Part shown: positions 7,610 through 15,226 of the stretch, in pieces
How the letters are laid out: each line of letters starts with the position of its first letter
Position numbering within the stretch: position 1 is the first letter of the stretch
DNA from: Streptomyces geranii
GTDB taxonomy: Bacteria; Actinomycetota; Actinomycetes; Streptomycetales; Streptomycetaceae
Length of the DNA stretch: 40,491 bases
Reading direction: 5' to 3'
Assembly: GCF_002954775.1 (NCBI RefSeq)
Contig: NZ_PJME01000070.1
Span: 1 to 40,491, forward strand
Made by a program: the position numbers and the translations under genes
The notes under the pieces: generated by a model
What the model was told of the DNA's origin: nothing
The model's database searches: none
What the model saw: only the letters and a program-made list of their open reading frames with translations

Positions 7610-8379
7610 CGGAAGCGGCGGCAGGACCGGTGACCGACACGGTGGCCGAGTGGCATCGGCTCGCGGGCTCCGCCGTCCTGCTCGACGGCTTCCACGCCCT
7701 CAAGCACGCCGTCCGCTTCGGCGCGCGGATCCCGGTCGCCGTGGCCACCGACCGGCGCGCGACCCTCGCCCTCGCCGACGAACTGGCCCCGGACGTACGG
7801 GAGGCCCTGGACGCCCTGCTGACCGAGGTCCCGGAGGCGGCGTACACGTCCCTCGTGCCGCGCCCGCACCCCACCGCGGTGGCCGCCCTGGCCGCACGGC
7901 CCTCCCGCGCGGCCCAGCTGGAGGCGCTCGCGAGCCCGTCCCGGACCGCGCCCGTCGTCGTGCTCGACAACCCGCGCAACCTCGGCAACGCCGGTGCGGT
8001 GATCCGGCTGGCGGCCGGCTTCGGCGCGACCGGGGTCGTCACCACCGGGACGCTCGACCCCTGGCACCCCACCGTCGTACGCGGCGGGGCCGGGCTGCAC
8101 TTCGCGACCGCCGTGGAGCGGCTGGAGGTGGCCGAGCTTCCGTACGGGCCGGTGTTCGCGCTCGACCCGGAGGGCGACGACATCCGGGGGCTGAAGCTCC
8201 CGGACGACGCCGTCCTCGCCTTCGGCTCCGAACGCAGCGGGCTTTCGCCCGAACTGCGCGCGCGTGCCGACCAGCTGGTGTCCCTGCCGATGCGCCCCCA
8301 GGTCTCCAGCTACAACCTGGCGACGAGCGTGGGCATGACGCTGTACCACTGGAGCGTCACCGGGAACGCGGTTCTCTAG
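7606..8379 (+). CDS. TrmH/SpoU-family RNA 2'-O-methyltransferase
   Basis: 257 residues. The three SPOUT motifs are present: motif 1 VVLDNPRNLGNAGAVIRLA, motif 2 LAFGSERSGLSPEL, and motif 3 LPMRPQVSSYNLATSVGMTLYHW. These form the knotted S-adenosylmethionine site of tRNA/rRNA ribose methyltransferases; the substrate nucleotide cannot be read from sequence. ATG 7606 overlaps the HTTM stop (ATGA), so it is translationally coupled. A TAGGCT at 7593-7598 could in addition give a leaderless internal transcript. The TAG stop overlaps the stop of paaN on the other strand through a shared CTAG. Confidence 0.92.
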   Translation: MTEAAAGPVTDTVAEWHRLAGSAVLLDGFHALKHAVRFGARIPVAVATDRRATLALADELAPDVREALDALLTEVPEAAYTSLVPRPHPTAVAALAARPSRAAQLEALASPSRTAPVVVLDNPRNLGNAGAVIRLAAGFGATGVVTTGTLDPWHPTVVRGGAGLHFATAVERLEVAELPYGPVFALDPEGDDIRGLKLPDDAVLAFGSERSGLSPELRARADQLVSLPMRPQVSSYNLATSVGMTLYHWSVTGNAVL

Positions 8380-10082
8380 GCCTGCCTGCGTACCTCCACC
8401 ACCCGGAACCTGTTCGCCACGAACGCCCCGTCGCACAGGGCCGCGTTCGCCGCCGGGTTGCCGCCCGAGCCGTGAAAGTCGGAGAAGGCGGCCGTCTGGT
8501 TGACGTACACCCCGCCGGTCAGGTTCAGCGACAGTTGCGCGCACTCCTCCAGGCAGGCCTCCTCGACGGCCCGCTCGAACTCCGGGTCGGTCGTGTACGC
8601 GCCGACCGTCATCGCGCCCTTCTCGCGGACCGTCCGCCGCAGCAGCTCCACCGCGTCGGCCGCCGAGTCGACGGCGACGGCGAAGGAGACCGGGCCGAAG
8701 CACTCGCTCAGGTAGGCGGCCTCGGAGTCGGCCCCGTCCCAGTACTTCCGCGTGCCGTCCAGCTTCACGATCACCGGGGTGCGGACCACCGCGTCCGGGA
8801 ACTCGGGGTTCGTGATCTCCCGGGAGGCCAGGGCGACCTCGCCGAGGCCGGCCGCCGCCTCCAGGCGGGACTTCACGTCGGGGTTGACGATCGCGCCCAG
8901 CAGGCCGTTCGCGCGCGCGTCGTCGCCCAGCAGGCCGCCGACGGCGGCGGCGAGGCCGGTGACCACCTCGTCGTACGACTTGTGGCCCTCCTCCGTACGG
9001 ATGCCGTCGCGCGGGATCAGGAGGTTCTGGGGGGTCGTGCACATCTGGCCGCTGTACAGGGAGAGCGCGAACGCGAGGTTCGACAGCATGCCCTTGTAGT
9101 TGTCGGTCGACTCCACGATCACCGTGTTGACGCCGGCCTTCTCCGTGTAGACCTGCGCCTGGCGGGCGTTGGCCTCCAGCCAGTCGCCGAACGCCGTCGA
9201 GCCCGTGTAGTCGATGATCCGGATCTCGGGGCGGGTCGCCAGGGTCTTCGCGATGCCCTCGCCGGGGCGCTCGGCGGCCAGGGCCACCAGGTTCGGGTCG
9301 AAGCCGGTCTCCGCGAGGACCTCGCGCGCGATGCCGACCGTCAGCGCGAGCGGCAGCACCGCGCGCGGGTGGGGCTTCACGAGGACCGCGTTGCCCGTGG
9401 CCAGGGACGCGAACAGGCCCGGGAAGCCGTTCCACGTGGGGAAGGTGTTGCAGCCGATCAGGAGGGCGATCCCGCGCGGGACGGGCGTGAACTCCTTGGT
9501 GAGGGCCAGGGGGTCGCGCTTGCCCTGGGGCTTGGACCACTCCGCGGTGCCGGGGGTGCGGACCTGCTCCGCGTACGCGTACGCCACCGCCTCCAGGCCG
9601 CGGTCCTGGGCGTGCGGGCCGCCCGCCTGGAACGCCATCATGAAGGCCTGGCCGCTGGTGTGCATGACCGCGTGCGCGAACTCGTGCGTCCGGCCGCCGA
9701 TCCGCTTGAGGATCTCCAGGCAGACCACCGCGCGCACCTCCGCGCCCGCGTCGCGCCAGGCGCGCTGTCCGGCCCTCATGGCGGGCAGCAGCACGTCGAC
9801 GTCCGCGTGCGGGTAGGTGACGCCCAGGGGGATGCCGTACGGGGAGACCTCGCCGCCCACCCAGTCGTCGGTGCCGGGCTGGCCGAGGTCGAGGCGGGTG
9901 TTCAGGACGGCGTCGAAGGCGGCCTTGCCCGCGGCGAGGTCCAGGCTGCCGTCCTGCCCGTACGCCTTGGGGTGTTCGGGGTGCGGGGACCAGTACGCGC
10001 GGGTGCGGATCGCTTCCAGCGCCTGGTCGAGGGTGGGCCGGTGCTGGGCGATCAGCCGGTGCGCGGTGAGTTCGGCGGCCAT
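8376..10082 (-). CDS. paaN: PaaN-type aldehyde dehydrogenase (phenylacetate pathway)
   Basis: 568 residues, the length of the PaaN branch of the aldehyde dehydrogenase superfamily. Family sequence is clear: HRLIAQHRPTLDQALEAIRT, RAYWSPHPEHPKAYGQ, IGCNTFPTWNGFPGLFASLA, the active-site region SGQMCTTPQNLLIP with its cysteine, and the C-terminal FSDFHGSGGNPAANAALCDG. The enzyme is expected to oxidise the semialdehyde made after oxygenolytic ring opening of phenylacetyl-CoA. This protein has the dehydrogenase part only, with no fused hydratase. The ATG at 10082 has AGGAG about 12 bases upstream. It is transcribed divergently from the hydroxyacyl-CoA dehydrogenase-tetR operon across a 207-base region with a PaaR-like operator. 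The other paa genes are not here. Confidence 0.93.
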   Translation of the reverse strand: MAAELTAHRLIAQHRPTLDQALEAIRTRAYWSPHPEHPKAYGQDGSLDLAAGKAAFDAVLNTRLDLGQPGTDDWVGGEVSPYGIPLGVTYPHADVDVLLPAMRAGQRAWRDAGAEVRAVVCLEILKRIGGRTHEFAHAVMHTSGQAFMMAFQAGGPHAQDRGLEAVAYAYAEQVRTPGTAEWSKPQGKRDPLALTKEFTPVPRGIALLIGCNTFPTWNGFPGLFASLATGNAVLVKPHPRAVLPLALTVGIAREVLAETGFDPNLVALAAERPGEGIAKTLATRPEIRIIDYTGSTAFGDWLEANARQAQVYTEKAGVNTVIVESTDNYKGMLSNLAFALSLYSGQMCTTPQNLLIPRDGIRTEEGHKSYDEVVTGLAAAVGGLLGDDARANGLLGAIVNPDVKSRLEAAAGLGEVALASREITNPEFPDAVVRTPVIVKLDGTRKYWDGADSEAAYLSECFGPVSFAVAVDSAADAVELLRRTVREKGAMTVGAYTTDPEFERAVEEACLEECAQLSLNLTGGVYVNQTAAFSDFHGSGGNPAANAALCDGAFVANRFRVVEVRRQA

Positions 10083-10210
10083 CGGGGAACAACTCCTCGT
10101 CTCACTCGTCTCAAGAGCACTTCGTTGAGCTCATGGCGTTCAGCTCACGACCCCGGCCGTGACCTGGCGCATGAACCGGGACATGACCTGGGCAGAAAAG
10201 GCACGACAGA

Positions 10211-10233
10211 GTTAGAGTAACCGAACGATCGGT
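10211..10233. promoter_or_regulatory. PaaR-like TetR operator, site A, with adjoining small palindrome
   Basis: ACCGAACGATCGGT at 10220-10233 fits the core ACCGNNCGNNCGGT known for corynebacterial PaaR. It overlaps GTTAGAGTAAC (10211-10221, arms GTTA/TAAC), which contains a -10-like TAGAGT. The placement between divergent paaN and the 3-hydroxyacyl-CoA dehydrogenase-tetR pair is as expected for an autoregulating TetR repressor. A second copy lies at 13015-13028. Confidence 0.7.
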
Positions 10234-10257
10234 CGGGACAAGGGGGTCCGCCGCATC

Positions 10258-10266
10258 TGTGGACAA
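10258..10266 (-). promoter_or_regulatory. perfect DnaA box (TTGTCCACA)
   Basis: TGTGGACAA on the plus strand, between the TetR operator and the start codon at 10290. It matches the Streptomyces DnaA-box consensus exactly. Confidence 0.65.
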
Positions 10267-10289
10267 CCCCGTGCGGGAGGATCGCGCAC

Positions 10290-11804
10290 ATGACAGCACT
10301 CGACCTCAGCAGCCCCGTGGCCGTCGTCGGCACCGGCACCATGGGCCAGGGCATCGCCCAGGTCGCGCTGGTCGCCGGTCATCACGTACGGCTGTTCGAC
10401 ACCGCTCCGGGGCGTGCCCAGGAGGCCGCCGCCGCGATCGGCGCGCGGCTCGACCGGCTCGTCGAGAAGGACCGGATGGCGGCGGCCGAGCGGGACGCCG
10501 CCCGGGGCAGGCTGCACGCCGCCGGGAGCCTCGCCGAACTCGCCGACTGCTCCCTGGTCGTCGAGGCCGTCCTCGAACGGCTCGACGTGAAACAGGAGTT
10601 GCTGCGCGACCTGGAGGACGTGGTCGACGAGGACTGTCTGCTCGCCACCAACACCTCCTCCCTCTCCGTCACGGCCATCGGCGGAGTCCTGCGCAACCCG
10701 GGCCGCTTCGTGGGCCTGCACTTCTTCAACCCGGCGCCGCTGCTGCCCCTCGTGGAGGTCGTCTCCGGGTTCGCCACCGACGTCACGTCGGCCACGCGCG
10801 CGTACGAGATGGCCCGCGCCTGGGGCAAGACCCCGGTCGCCTGCGCGGACACCCCCGGGTTCATCGTCAACCGGCTCGCCCGGCCCTTCTACGCGGAGGC
10901 GTTCGCGGCGTACGAGGCCCAGTCCGCCGACCCCGCCACCATCGACGCGGTGCTGCGCGAGTGCGGCGGCTTCCGGATGGGCGCCTTCGAGCTGACCGAC
11001 CTCATCGGGCAGGACGTCAACGAGGCCGTCACGCACTCCGTGTGGCAGGCCTTCTTCCAGGACGTGCGGTTCACGCCCTCGCTGGCCCAGCGGCGGCTCG
11101 TCGAGTCGGGCCGGCTCGGCCGCAAGACCGGACAGGGCTGGTACGAGTACGGGGACGACGCCGAGCGTGCCGAACCGCACACCGCGGAGAAGGCCCAGGC
11201 GCCCGCCTACGTCGTCGCGGAGGGCGACCTGGGCCCCGCGGCCGACCTGCTCGCGCTGATCCGCGAGGCGGGCATTCCCGTCCGCGAGGACGAGGAGGAC
11301 CACGGCACCCGGCTGGTGCTGCCCGGCGGCGGCCAGCTGGTCCTCGCCGACGGCCAGACCAGCGTCGAGTTCCGGGACGTCGTCTACTTCGACCTCGCCC
11401 TCGACTACCGCCGGGCGACCCGCATGGCGCTGTCCGCCTCCCAGGACACCCAGCCGCAGACCCTCACCGAGGCGGTCGGCCTCTTCCAGGCGCTCGGCAA
11501 GGACGTCAGCGTCCTCGGGGACGCCCCCGGCATGATCGTCGCCCGCACGGTGGCCCGGATCGTCGACCTCGCGCACGACGCCGTCGCCAAGGGCGTCGCC
11601 ACCGAGGAGGACGTCGACACGGCGATGCGCCTCGGCGTCAACTACCCGCTCGGGCCCTTCGAGTGGAGCCGCAGGCTCGGCCGCAGCTGGGCGCACGAGA
11701 TCCTCGACGAACTCCACCAGCGCGACCCGAGCGGACGGTACGCGCCGTCCCTCGCCCTCTACCGCCACGCGTACGCCACCGACAAGCGGGAGGGCACCCC
11801 ATGA
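10290..11804 (+). CDS. 3-hydroxyacyl-CoA dehydrogenase (PaaH/PaaC-like)
   Basis: 504 residues from ATG 10290, with GGGAGGA about 9 bases upstream. The N-terminal Rossmann fold carries VAVVGTGTMGQGIAQVALVAGHHV (NAD-binding glycines near residues 13-20). The family signature FVGLHFFNPAPLLPLVEVV and the first C-terminal domain (TPGFIVNRLARPFYAEA, GGFRMGAFELTDLIGQDV) follow, and a second C-terminal 3HCDH domain (DAPGMIVARTVARIVDLAHD, GVNYPLGPFEWSRRLG). The duplicated C terminus is typical of PaaH/PaaC, which oxidises 3-hydroxyadipyl-CoA in phenylacetate degradation; a general beta-oxidation role is possible. It overlaps the tetR gene by 4 bases, so the regulator is co-translated. Confidence 0.9.
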   Translation: MTALDLSSPVAVVGTGTMGQGIAQVALVAGHHVRLFDTAPGRAQEAAAAIGARLDRLVEKDRMAAAERDAARGRLHAAGSLAELADCSLVVEAVLERLDVKQELLRDLEDVVDEDCLLATNTSSLSVTAIGGVLRNPGRFVGLHFFNPAPLLPLVEVVSGFATDVTSATRAYEMARAWGKTPVACADTPGFIVNRLARPFYAEAFAAYEAQSADPATIDAVLRECGGFRMGAFELTDLIGQDVNEAVTHSVWQAFFQDVRFTPSLAQRRLVESGRLGRKTGQGWYEYGDDAERAEPHTAEKAQAPAYVVAEGDLGPAADLLALIREAGIPVREDEEDHGTRLVLPGGGQLVLADGQTSVEFRDVVYFDLALDYRRATRMALSASQDTQPQTLTEAVGLFQALGKDVSVLGDAPGMIVARTVARIVDLAHDAVAKGVATEEDVDTAMRLGVNYPLGPFEWSRRLGRSWAHEILDELHQRDPSGRYAPSLALYRHAYATDKREGTP

Positions 11805-12394
11805 CCACCGCCAAGCGCGACACGTACACGCCGACGACCCTGCTCCAGGTCGCCGTCCAGGTGTTCAACGAGCGCGGCTACGACGGCACCTCCATGGAGC
11901 ACCTCTCCAAGGCCGCGGGCATCTCCAAGTCGTCGATCTACCACCACGTCACCGGCAAGGAGGAGCTGCTGCGCCTCGCCGTCAGCCGGGCGCTGGACGG
12001 GCTCTTCGGGATCCTCGACGAGGAGCACGCGCGCGTGGGGGCCGCCGCCGGGCGCCTGGAGTACGTCGTACGGCGCATGGTCGAGGTGCTGATGGCCGAG
12101 CTGCCGTACGTGACGCTGCTGCTGCGGGTGCGCGGCAACACCGACACCGAGCGGTGGGCGCTGGAGCGGCGGCGGGACTTCGACCACCGGGTCGCCGAGC
12201 TGCTCAGGGCGGCGGCGGCCGAGGGGGACGTGCGCGCCGACGTGGAGGTGCGGCTCGCGACGCGGCTCGTCTTCGGGATGATCAACTCGGTCGTCGAGTG
12301 GTACCGGCCCGACGGGCGCGGCATGGGCGAGCGGGAGGTCTCCGACGCCGTGGTGCGGCTGGTCTTCGGGGGGCTGCGCAGCCCGGAGGCCTGA
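11801..12394 (+). CDS. TetR-family regulator, PaaR-like
   Basis: 197 residues from ATG 11801 (ATGA overlap with the preceding gene). The N-terminal helix-turn-helix is classical: LLQVAVQVFNERGYDGTSME, HLSKAAGISKSSIYHHVTGKEELL. The C-terminal ligand-binding helices include PYVTLLLRVRGNTDTERWALERRRDFD, like regulators of acyl-CoA and phenylacetyl-CoA catabolism. Because it is co-transcribed with a hydroxyacyl-CoA dehydrogenase and faces paaN, it probably represses both, with phenylacetyl-CoA or a related thioester as inducer (inference). The operator candidate is at 10220-10233; a near-identical site precedes bkdA2 at 13015-13028, suggesting a wider regulon. Confidence 0.9.
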   Translation: MTTAKRDTYTPTTLLQVAVQVFNERGYDGTSMEHLSKAAGISKSSIYHHVTGKEELLRLAVSRALDGLFGILDEEHARVGAAAGRLEYVVRRMVEVLMAELPYVTLLLRVRGNTDTERWALERRRDFDHRVAELLRAAAAEGDVRADVEVRLATRLVFGMINSVVEWYRPDGRGMGEREVSDAVVRLVFGGLRSPEA

Positions 12395-12412
12395 GTCCCG
12401 GGTGGCGGTGGT

Positions 12413-12913
12413 TCAGCCCTCCAGGTCCAGGTCCTCCTCCTCGAACACCAGCAGGGTGCGCGTGCTGAGCACCTCCGGCATCGCCTGCAGGCGCATCAGG
12501 ACCAGCTCGCGCAGCGCCTTGTTGTCGGGGGTGTGGACCAGCAGGAGGACGTCGAAGTCGCCGCCCACCAGGGCGATGTGGTCGGCGCCGGGGAGCTGGC
12601 GCAGCTGTTCGCGGACCGTGCGCCAGGAGTTCTGGACGATCTTCAGGGTGATGTACGCCGAGGTGCCCTGCCCGGCGCGTTCGTGGTCCACGCGGGCGCC
12701 GAAGCCGCGGATCACGCCGTCCTCGATGAGCCGGTTGATGCGCGCGTAGGCGTTGGCACGGGAGACGTGGACGCGTTCGGCCACCGAGCGGATCGAGGCG
12801 CGGCCGTCCGACTGGAGCATCTGCAGGATGTCCTGGTCGATGGCGTCCAGGGGGCGCGCGGGCGGCAGGGTGTTCCCGCCCTCCGGGCGTTCGACCATTT
12901 GTTCAGGTGCCAT
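12413..12913 (-). CDS. bkdR: Lrp/AsnC-family regulator next to bkd (BkdR-like)
   Basis: 166 residues from ATG 12913, which has GGGAGGCGGGGGG upstream; an ATG at 12934 lacks a site. An N-terminal winged helix-turn-helix (LDAIDQDILQMLQSDGRASI, RSVAERVHVSRANAYARINRL) is followed by an AsnC/RAM ligand domain (TSAYITLKIVQ, PGADHIALVGGDFDVLLLVHTPDNKALREL). Lrp-type proteins form dimers to octamers and respond to amino acids. Divergent position beside bkdABC and the known role of an Lrp-like BkdR in Streptomyces bkd control support the assignment; the symbol is by context rather than by sequence alone. Two perfect inverted repeats and a TetR-type operator lie in the shared 175-base promoter region. 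The acidic tail EEEDLDLEG is short. Confidence 0.85.
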   Translation of the reverse strand: MAPEQMVERPEGGNTLPPARPLDAIDQDILQMLQSDGRASIRSVAERVHVSRANAYARINRLIEDGVIRGFGARVDHERAGQGTSAYITLKIVQNSWRTVREQLRQLPGADHIALVGGDFDVLLLVHTPDNKALRELVLMRLQAMPEVLSTRTLLVFEEEDLDLEG

Positions 12914-12932
12914 GTCCCCCCGCCTCCCTACC

Positions 12933-12951
12933 ATGGACGTACTGCGTCCAT
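12933..12951. promoter_or_regulatory. inverted repeat 1 in the bkdR-bkdA2 region
   Basis: ATGGACG / CGTCCAT, 7-bp perfect arms around TACTG. It lies 20 bases upstream of the regulator's start codon, so it is a candidate autoregulatory Lrp site. Confidence 0.55.
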
Positions 12952-12953
12952 CT

Positions 12954-12985
12954 CAGGCTGTGGAGAACCGTTTGTCCACAGCCTG
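12954..12985. promoter_or_regulatory. inverted repeat 2 with two opposed DnaA boxes
   Basis: CAGGCTGTGGA at 12954-12964 and TCCACAGCCTG at 12975-12985 are perfect 11-bp inverted arms around 10 bases. The inner sequence holds TTGTCCACA (12972-12980, plus) and TTCTCCACA (minus, 12959-12967), a perfect and a good Streptomyces DnaA box facing each other. It could serve the Lrp protein, DnaA, or both. Confidence 0.6.
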
Positions 12986-13014
12986 GCGGTGCCTGTAGCC
13001 AAAATGTGCCGACG

Positions 13015-13028
13015 ACCGAACAATCGGT
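13015..13028. promoter_or_regulatory. PaaR-like TetR operator, site B, upstream of bkdA2
   Basis: ACCGAACAATCGGT differs from site A (ACCGAACGATCGGT, 10220-10233) at one central base. The arms ACCGA/TCGGT are perfect. It lies 60 bases before the bkdA2 start codon. Confidence 0.65.
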
Positions 13029-13088
13029 AGGTGAGGCGCCTCACATCCGTGGTGTGCCCGAAGCCGTCTCCCACGAGGAGGTGCCGTC

Positions 13089-14225
13089 ATGACGGTCATG
13101 GAGCAGCGGAGCGCGTACCGGCCCACACCGCCGCCCGCCTGGCAGCCCCGTACCGACCCCGCGCCGCTGCTGCCCGACGCGGCTCCCTACCGCGTCCTCG
13201 GCACCGAGGCGGCGGCACAGGCGGACCCGGGGCTGCTGCGCCGGCTGTACGCGCAGGTCGTGCGCGGGCGCCGGTACAACGCGCAGGCCACCGCCCTGAC
13301 CAAGCAGGGCCGGCTCGCCGTCTACCCCTCCAGCGTGGGCCAGGAGGCCTGCGAGGTGGTCGCCGCGCTCGCCCTGGAGGACCGCGACTGGCTCTTCCCC
13401 AGCTACCGGGACACGCTCGCCGTGGTCGCCCGGGGCGTGGACCCCGTACAGGCGCTGACGCTGCTGCGCGGCGACTGGCACACCGGGTACGACCCGCGCG
13501 AGCACCGGGTGGCGCCCCTGTGCACTCCGCTCGCGACCCAGCTGCCGCACGCGGTCGGGCTCGCGCACGCCGCCCGGCTCAAGGGGGACGACGTGGTCGC
13601 GCTGGCCATGGTCGGCGACGGCGGCACCAGCGAGGGCGACTTCCACGAGGCGCTGAACTTCGCGGCCGTGTGGCAGGCGCCGGTCGTCTTCCTGGTCCAG
13701 AACAACGGCTTCGCGATCTCCGTGCCGCTCGCCAAGCAGACCGCCGCCCCGTCGCTGGCCCACAAGGCCGTCGGCTACGGGATGCCGGGCCGCCTGGTCG
13801 ACGGCAACGACGCGGTCGCCATGTACGAGGTGCTCAGCGACGCCGTGAAGCATGCGCGCGCGGGAGGTGGTCCCACGCTGGTCGAGGCGGTGACCTACCG
13901 CGTGGAGGCGCACACCAACGCCGACGACGACAAGCGCTACCGGGCCGACTCCGAGGTCGCCGCCTGGCGCGCGCACGACCCGATCGACCTGCTGGAACAG
14001 GAACTCACCGCGCGCGGGCTGCTCGACGAGGACGCGAGGAACGCCGCGCGGGACGACGCCGAGGCCCTCGCCGCCGATCTGCGCGCCCGGATGAACCAGG
14101 ACCCGGCCCTCGACCCCATGGACCTGTTCGCCCAGGTCTACGCCGAACCCACCCCCCAACTGCGCGAGCAGCGGGCCCAGCTGCGGGCCGAGCTGGATGC
14201 CGAGGCGGAAGGGGCGCACCGATGA
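13089..14225 (+). CDS. bkdA: branched-chain 2-oxoacid dehydrogenase E1 alpha subunit (copy 2)
   Basis: 378 residues from ATG 13089 with GAGGAGG 7 bases upstream. It is the thiamine-pyrophosphate-binding alpha subunit of the decarboxylase component, which acts on 2-oxoisovalerate and related oxoacids from Val, Leu and Ile. The TPP/Mg motif starts at VGDGGTSEGDFHEALNFAAVWQAPVVFLVQNN. Other family blocks are YPSSVGQEACEVV, WLFPSYRDTLAV and TYRVEAHTNADDDKRYR with phosphorylation-loop-like residues. The first 35 residues (Pro/Ala-rich) precede the core. It forms an operon with bkdB and bkdC (overlaps of 4 and 1 bases). No E3 lipoamide dehydrogenase is encoded nearby. The operon faces an Lrp gene and carries a TetR-type site. 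Confidence 0.93.
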   Translation: MTVMEQRSAYRPTPPPAWQPRTDPAPLLPDAAPYRVLGTEAAAQADPGLLRRLYAQVVRGRRYNAQATALTKQGRLAVYPSSVGQEACEVVAALALEDRDWLFPSYRDTLAVVARGVDPVQALTLLRGDWHTGYDPREHRVAPLCTPLATQLPHAVGLAHAARLKGDDVVALAMVGDGGTSEGDFHEALNFAAVWQAPVVFLVQNNGFAISVPLAKQTAAPSLAHKAVGYGMPGRLVDGNDAVAMYEVLSDAVKHARAGGGPTLVEAVTYRVEAHTNADDDKRYRADSEVAAWRAHDPIDLLEQELTARGLLDEDARNAARDDAEALAADLRARMNQDPALDPMDLFAQVYAEPTPQLREQRAQLRAELDAEAEGAHR

Positions 14226-15226
14226 CGACCGTCGCCCTCAAACCGGCCACCATGGCGCAGGCCCTCACGCGCGCGATGCGCGACGCCATGGCCGCCGACC
14301 CGGCCGTGCACGTCCTCGGCGAGGACGTCGGCACCCTGGGCGGGGTCTTCCGGGTCACCGACGGCCTCGCCAAGGAGTTCGGCGAGGACCGCTGCACGGA
14401 CACCCCGCTCGCCGAGGCGGGCATCCTCGGGGCGGCCGTCGGCATGGCCATGTACGGACTGCGGCCGGTCGTCGAGATGCAGTTCGACGCGTTCGCCTAC
14501 CCCGCGTTCGAGCAGCTGATCTCGCACGTCTCCCGGATGCGCAACCGCACGCGCGGCGCCATGCCCCTGCCGATCACCGTCCGGGTGCCCTACGGCGGCG
14601 GCATCGGCGGCGTCGAGCACCACAGCGACTCCTCCGAGGCGTACTACATGGCGACCCCCGGCCTCCATGTCGTCACACCGGCCACGGTCCCCGACGCGTA
14701 CGGCCTGCTGCGGGCCGCCATCGCCTCCGACGACCCGGTGGTCTTCCTGGAGCCCAAGCGCCTGTACTGGTCGAAGGACACCTGGAACCCGGAGGAGCCG
14801 TCGGCCGTTGAACCGATCGGACGCGCGGTGGTGCGGCGCCCGGGCCGCAGCGCCACGCTGATCACGTACGGGCCGTCGCTGCCCGTCTGCCTGGAGGCGG
14901 CGCGGGCGGCGGAGGCGGAGGGCTGGGACCTGGAGGTCGTCGACCTGCGTTCCCTGGTCCCGTTCGACGACGAGACGGTGTGCGCCTCGGTCCGGCGCAC
15001 CGGGCGGGCCCTCGTCGTGCACGAGTCGGGCGGTTTCGGCGGCCCGGGCGGGGAGATCGCGGCCCGCGTCACGGAGCGCTGCTTCCACCATCTGGAGGCG
15101 CCGGTCCTGCGCGTCGCCGGTTTCGACATCCCGTACCCGCCGCCGATGCTGGAGCGGCACCACCTGCCCGGCGTCGACCGTGTCCTGGACGCCGTGGGAC
15201 GGCTGCAGTGGGAGGCGGAACGCTGA
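14222..15226 (+). CDS. bkdB: branched-chain 2-oxoacid dehydrogenase E1 beta subunit (copy 2)
   Basis: 334 residues from ATG 14222, overlapping the bkdA stop (ATGA). Conserved transketolase-like blocks are VHVLGEDVGTLGGVFRVTDGL, DTPLAEAGILGAAVGMAMYGLRPVVEMQFDAF and RVPYGGGIGGVEHHSDSSEAYY. The C-terminal transketolase domain contains LITYGPSLPVCLEAARAAEAEGWDLEVVDLRSL. With the alpha subunit it makes the alpha2-beta2 decarboxylase that loads the acyl group on the E2 lipoyl arm. The start of bkdC shares one base with its stop (TGATG), so all three subunits are translationally coupled. Confidence 0.94.
   Translation: MTTVALKPATMAQALTRAMRDAMAADPAVHVLGEDVGTLGGVFRVTDGLAKEFGEDRCTDTPLAEAGILGAAVGMAMYGLRPVVEMQFDAFAYPAFEQLISHVSRMRNRTRGAMPLPITVRVPYGGGIGGVEHHSDSSEAYYMATPGLHVVTPATVPDAYGLLRAAIASDDPVVFLEPKRLYWSKDTWNPEEPSAVEPIGRAVVRRPGRSATLITYGPSLPVCLEAARAAEAEGWDLEVVDLRSLVPFDDETVCASVRRTGRALVVHESGGFGGPGGEIAARVTERCFHHLEAPVLRVAGFDIPYPPPMLERHHLPGVDRVLDAVGRLQWEAER

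Noticed and set aside
7198..10220. Long open frames on both strands overlapping the methyltransferase and paaN
   Set aside because: They are frame-shifted shadows of the HTTM, methyltransferase and PaaN coding regions; only those show conserved domain motifs.
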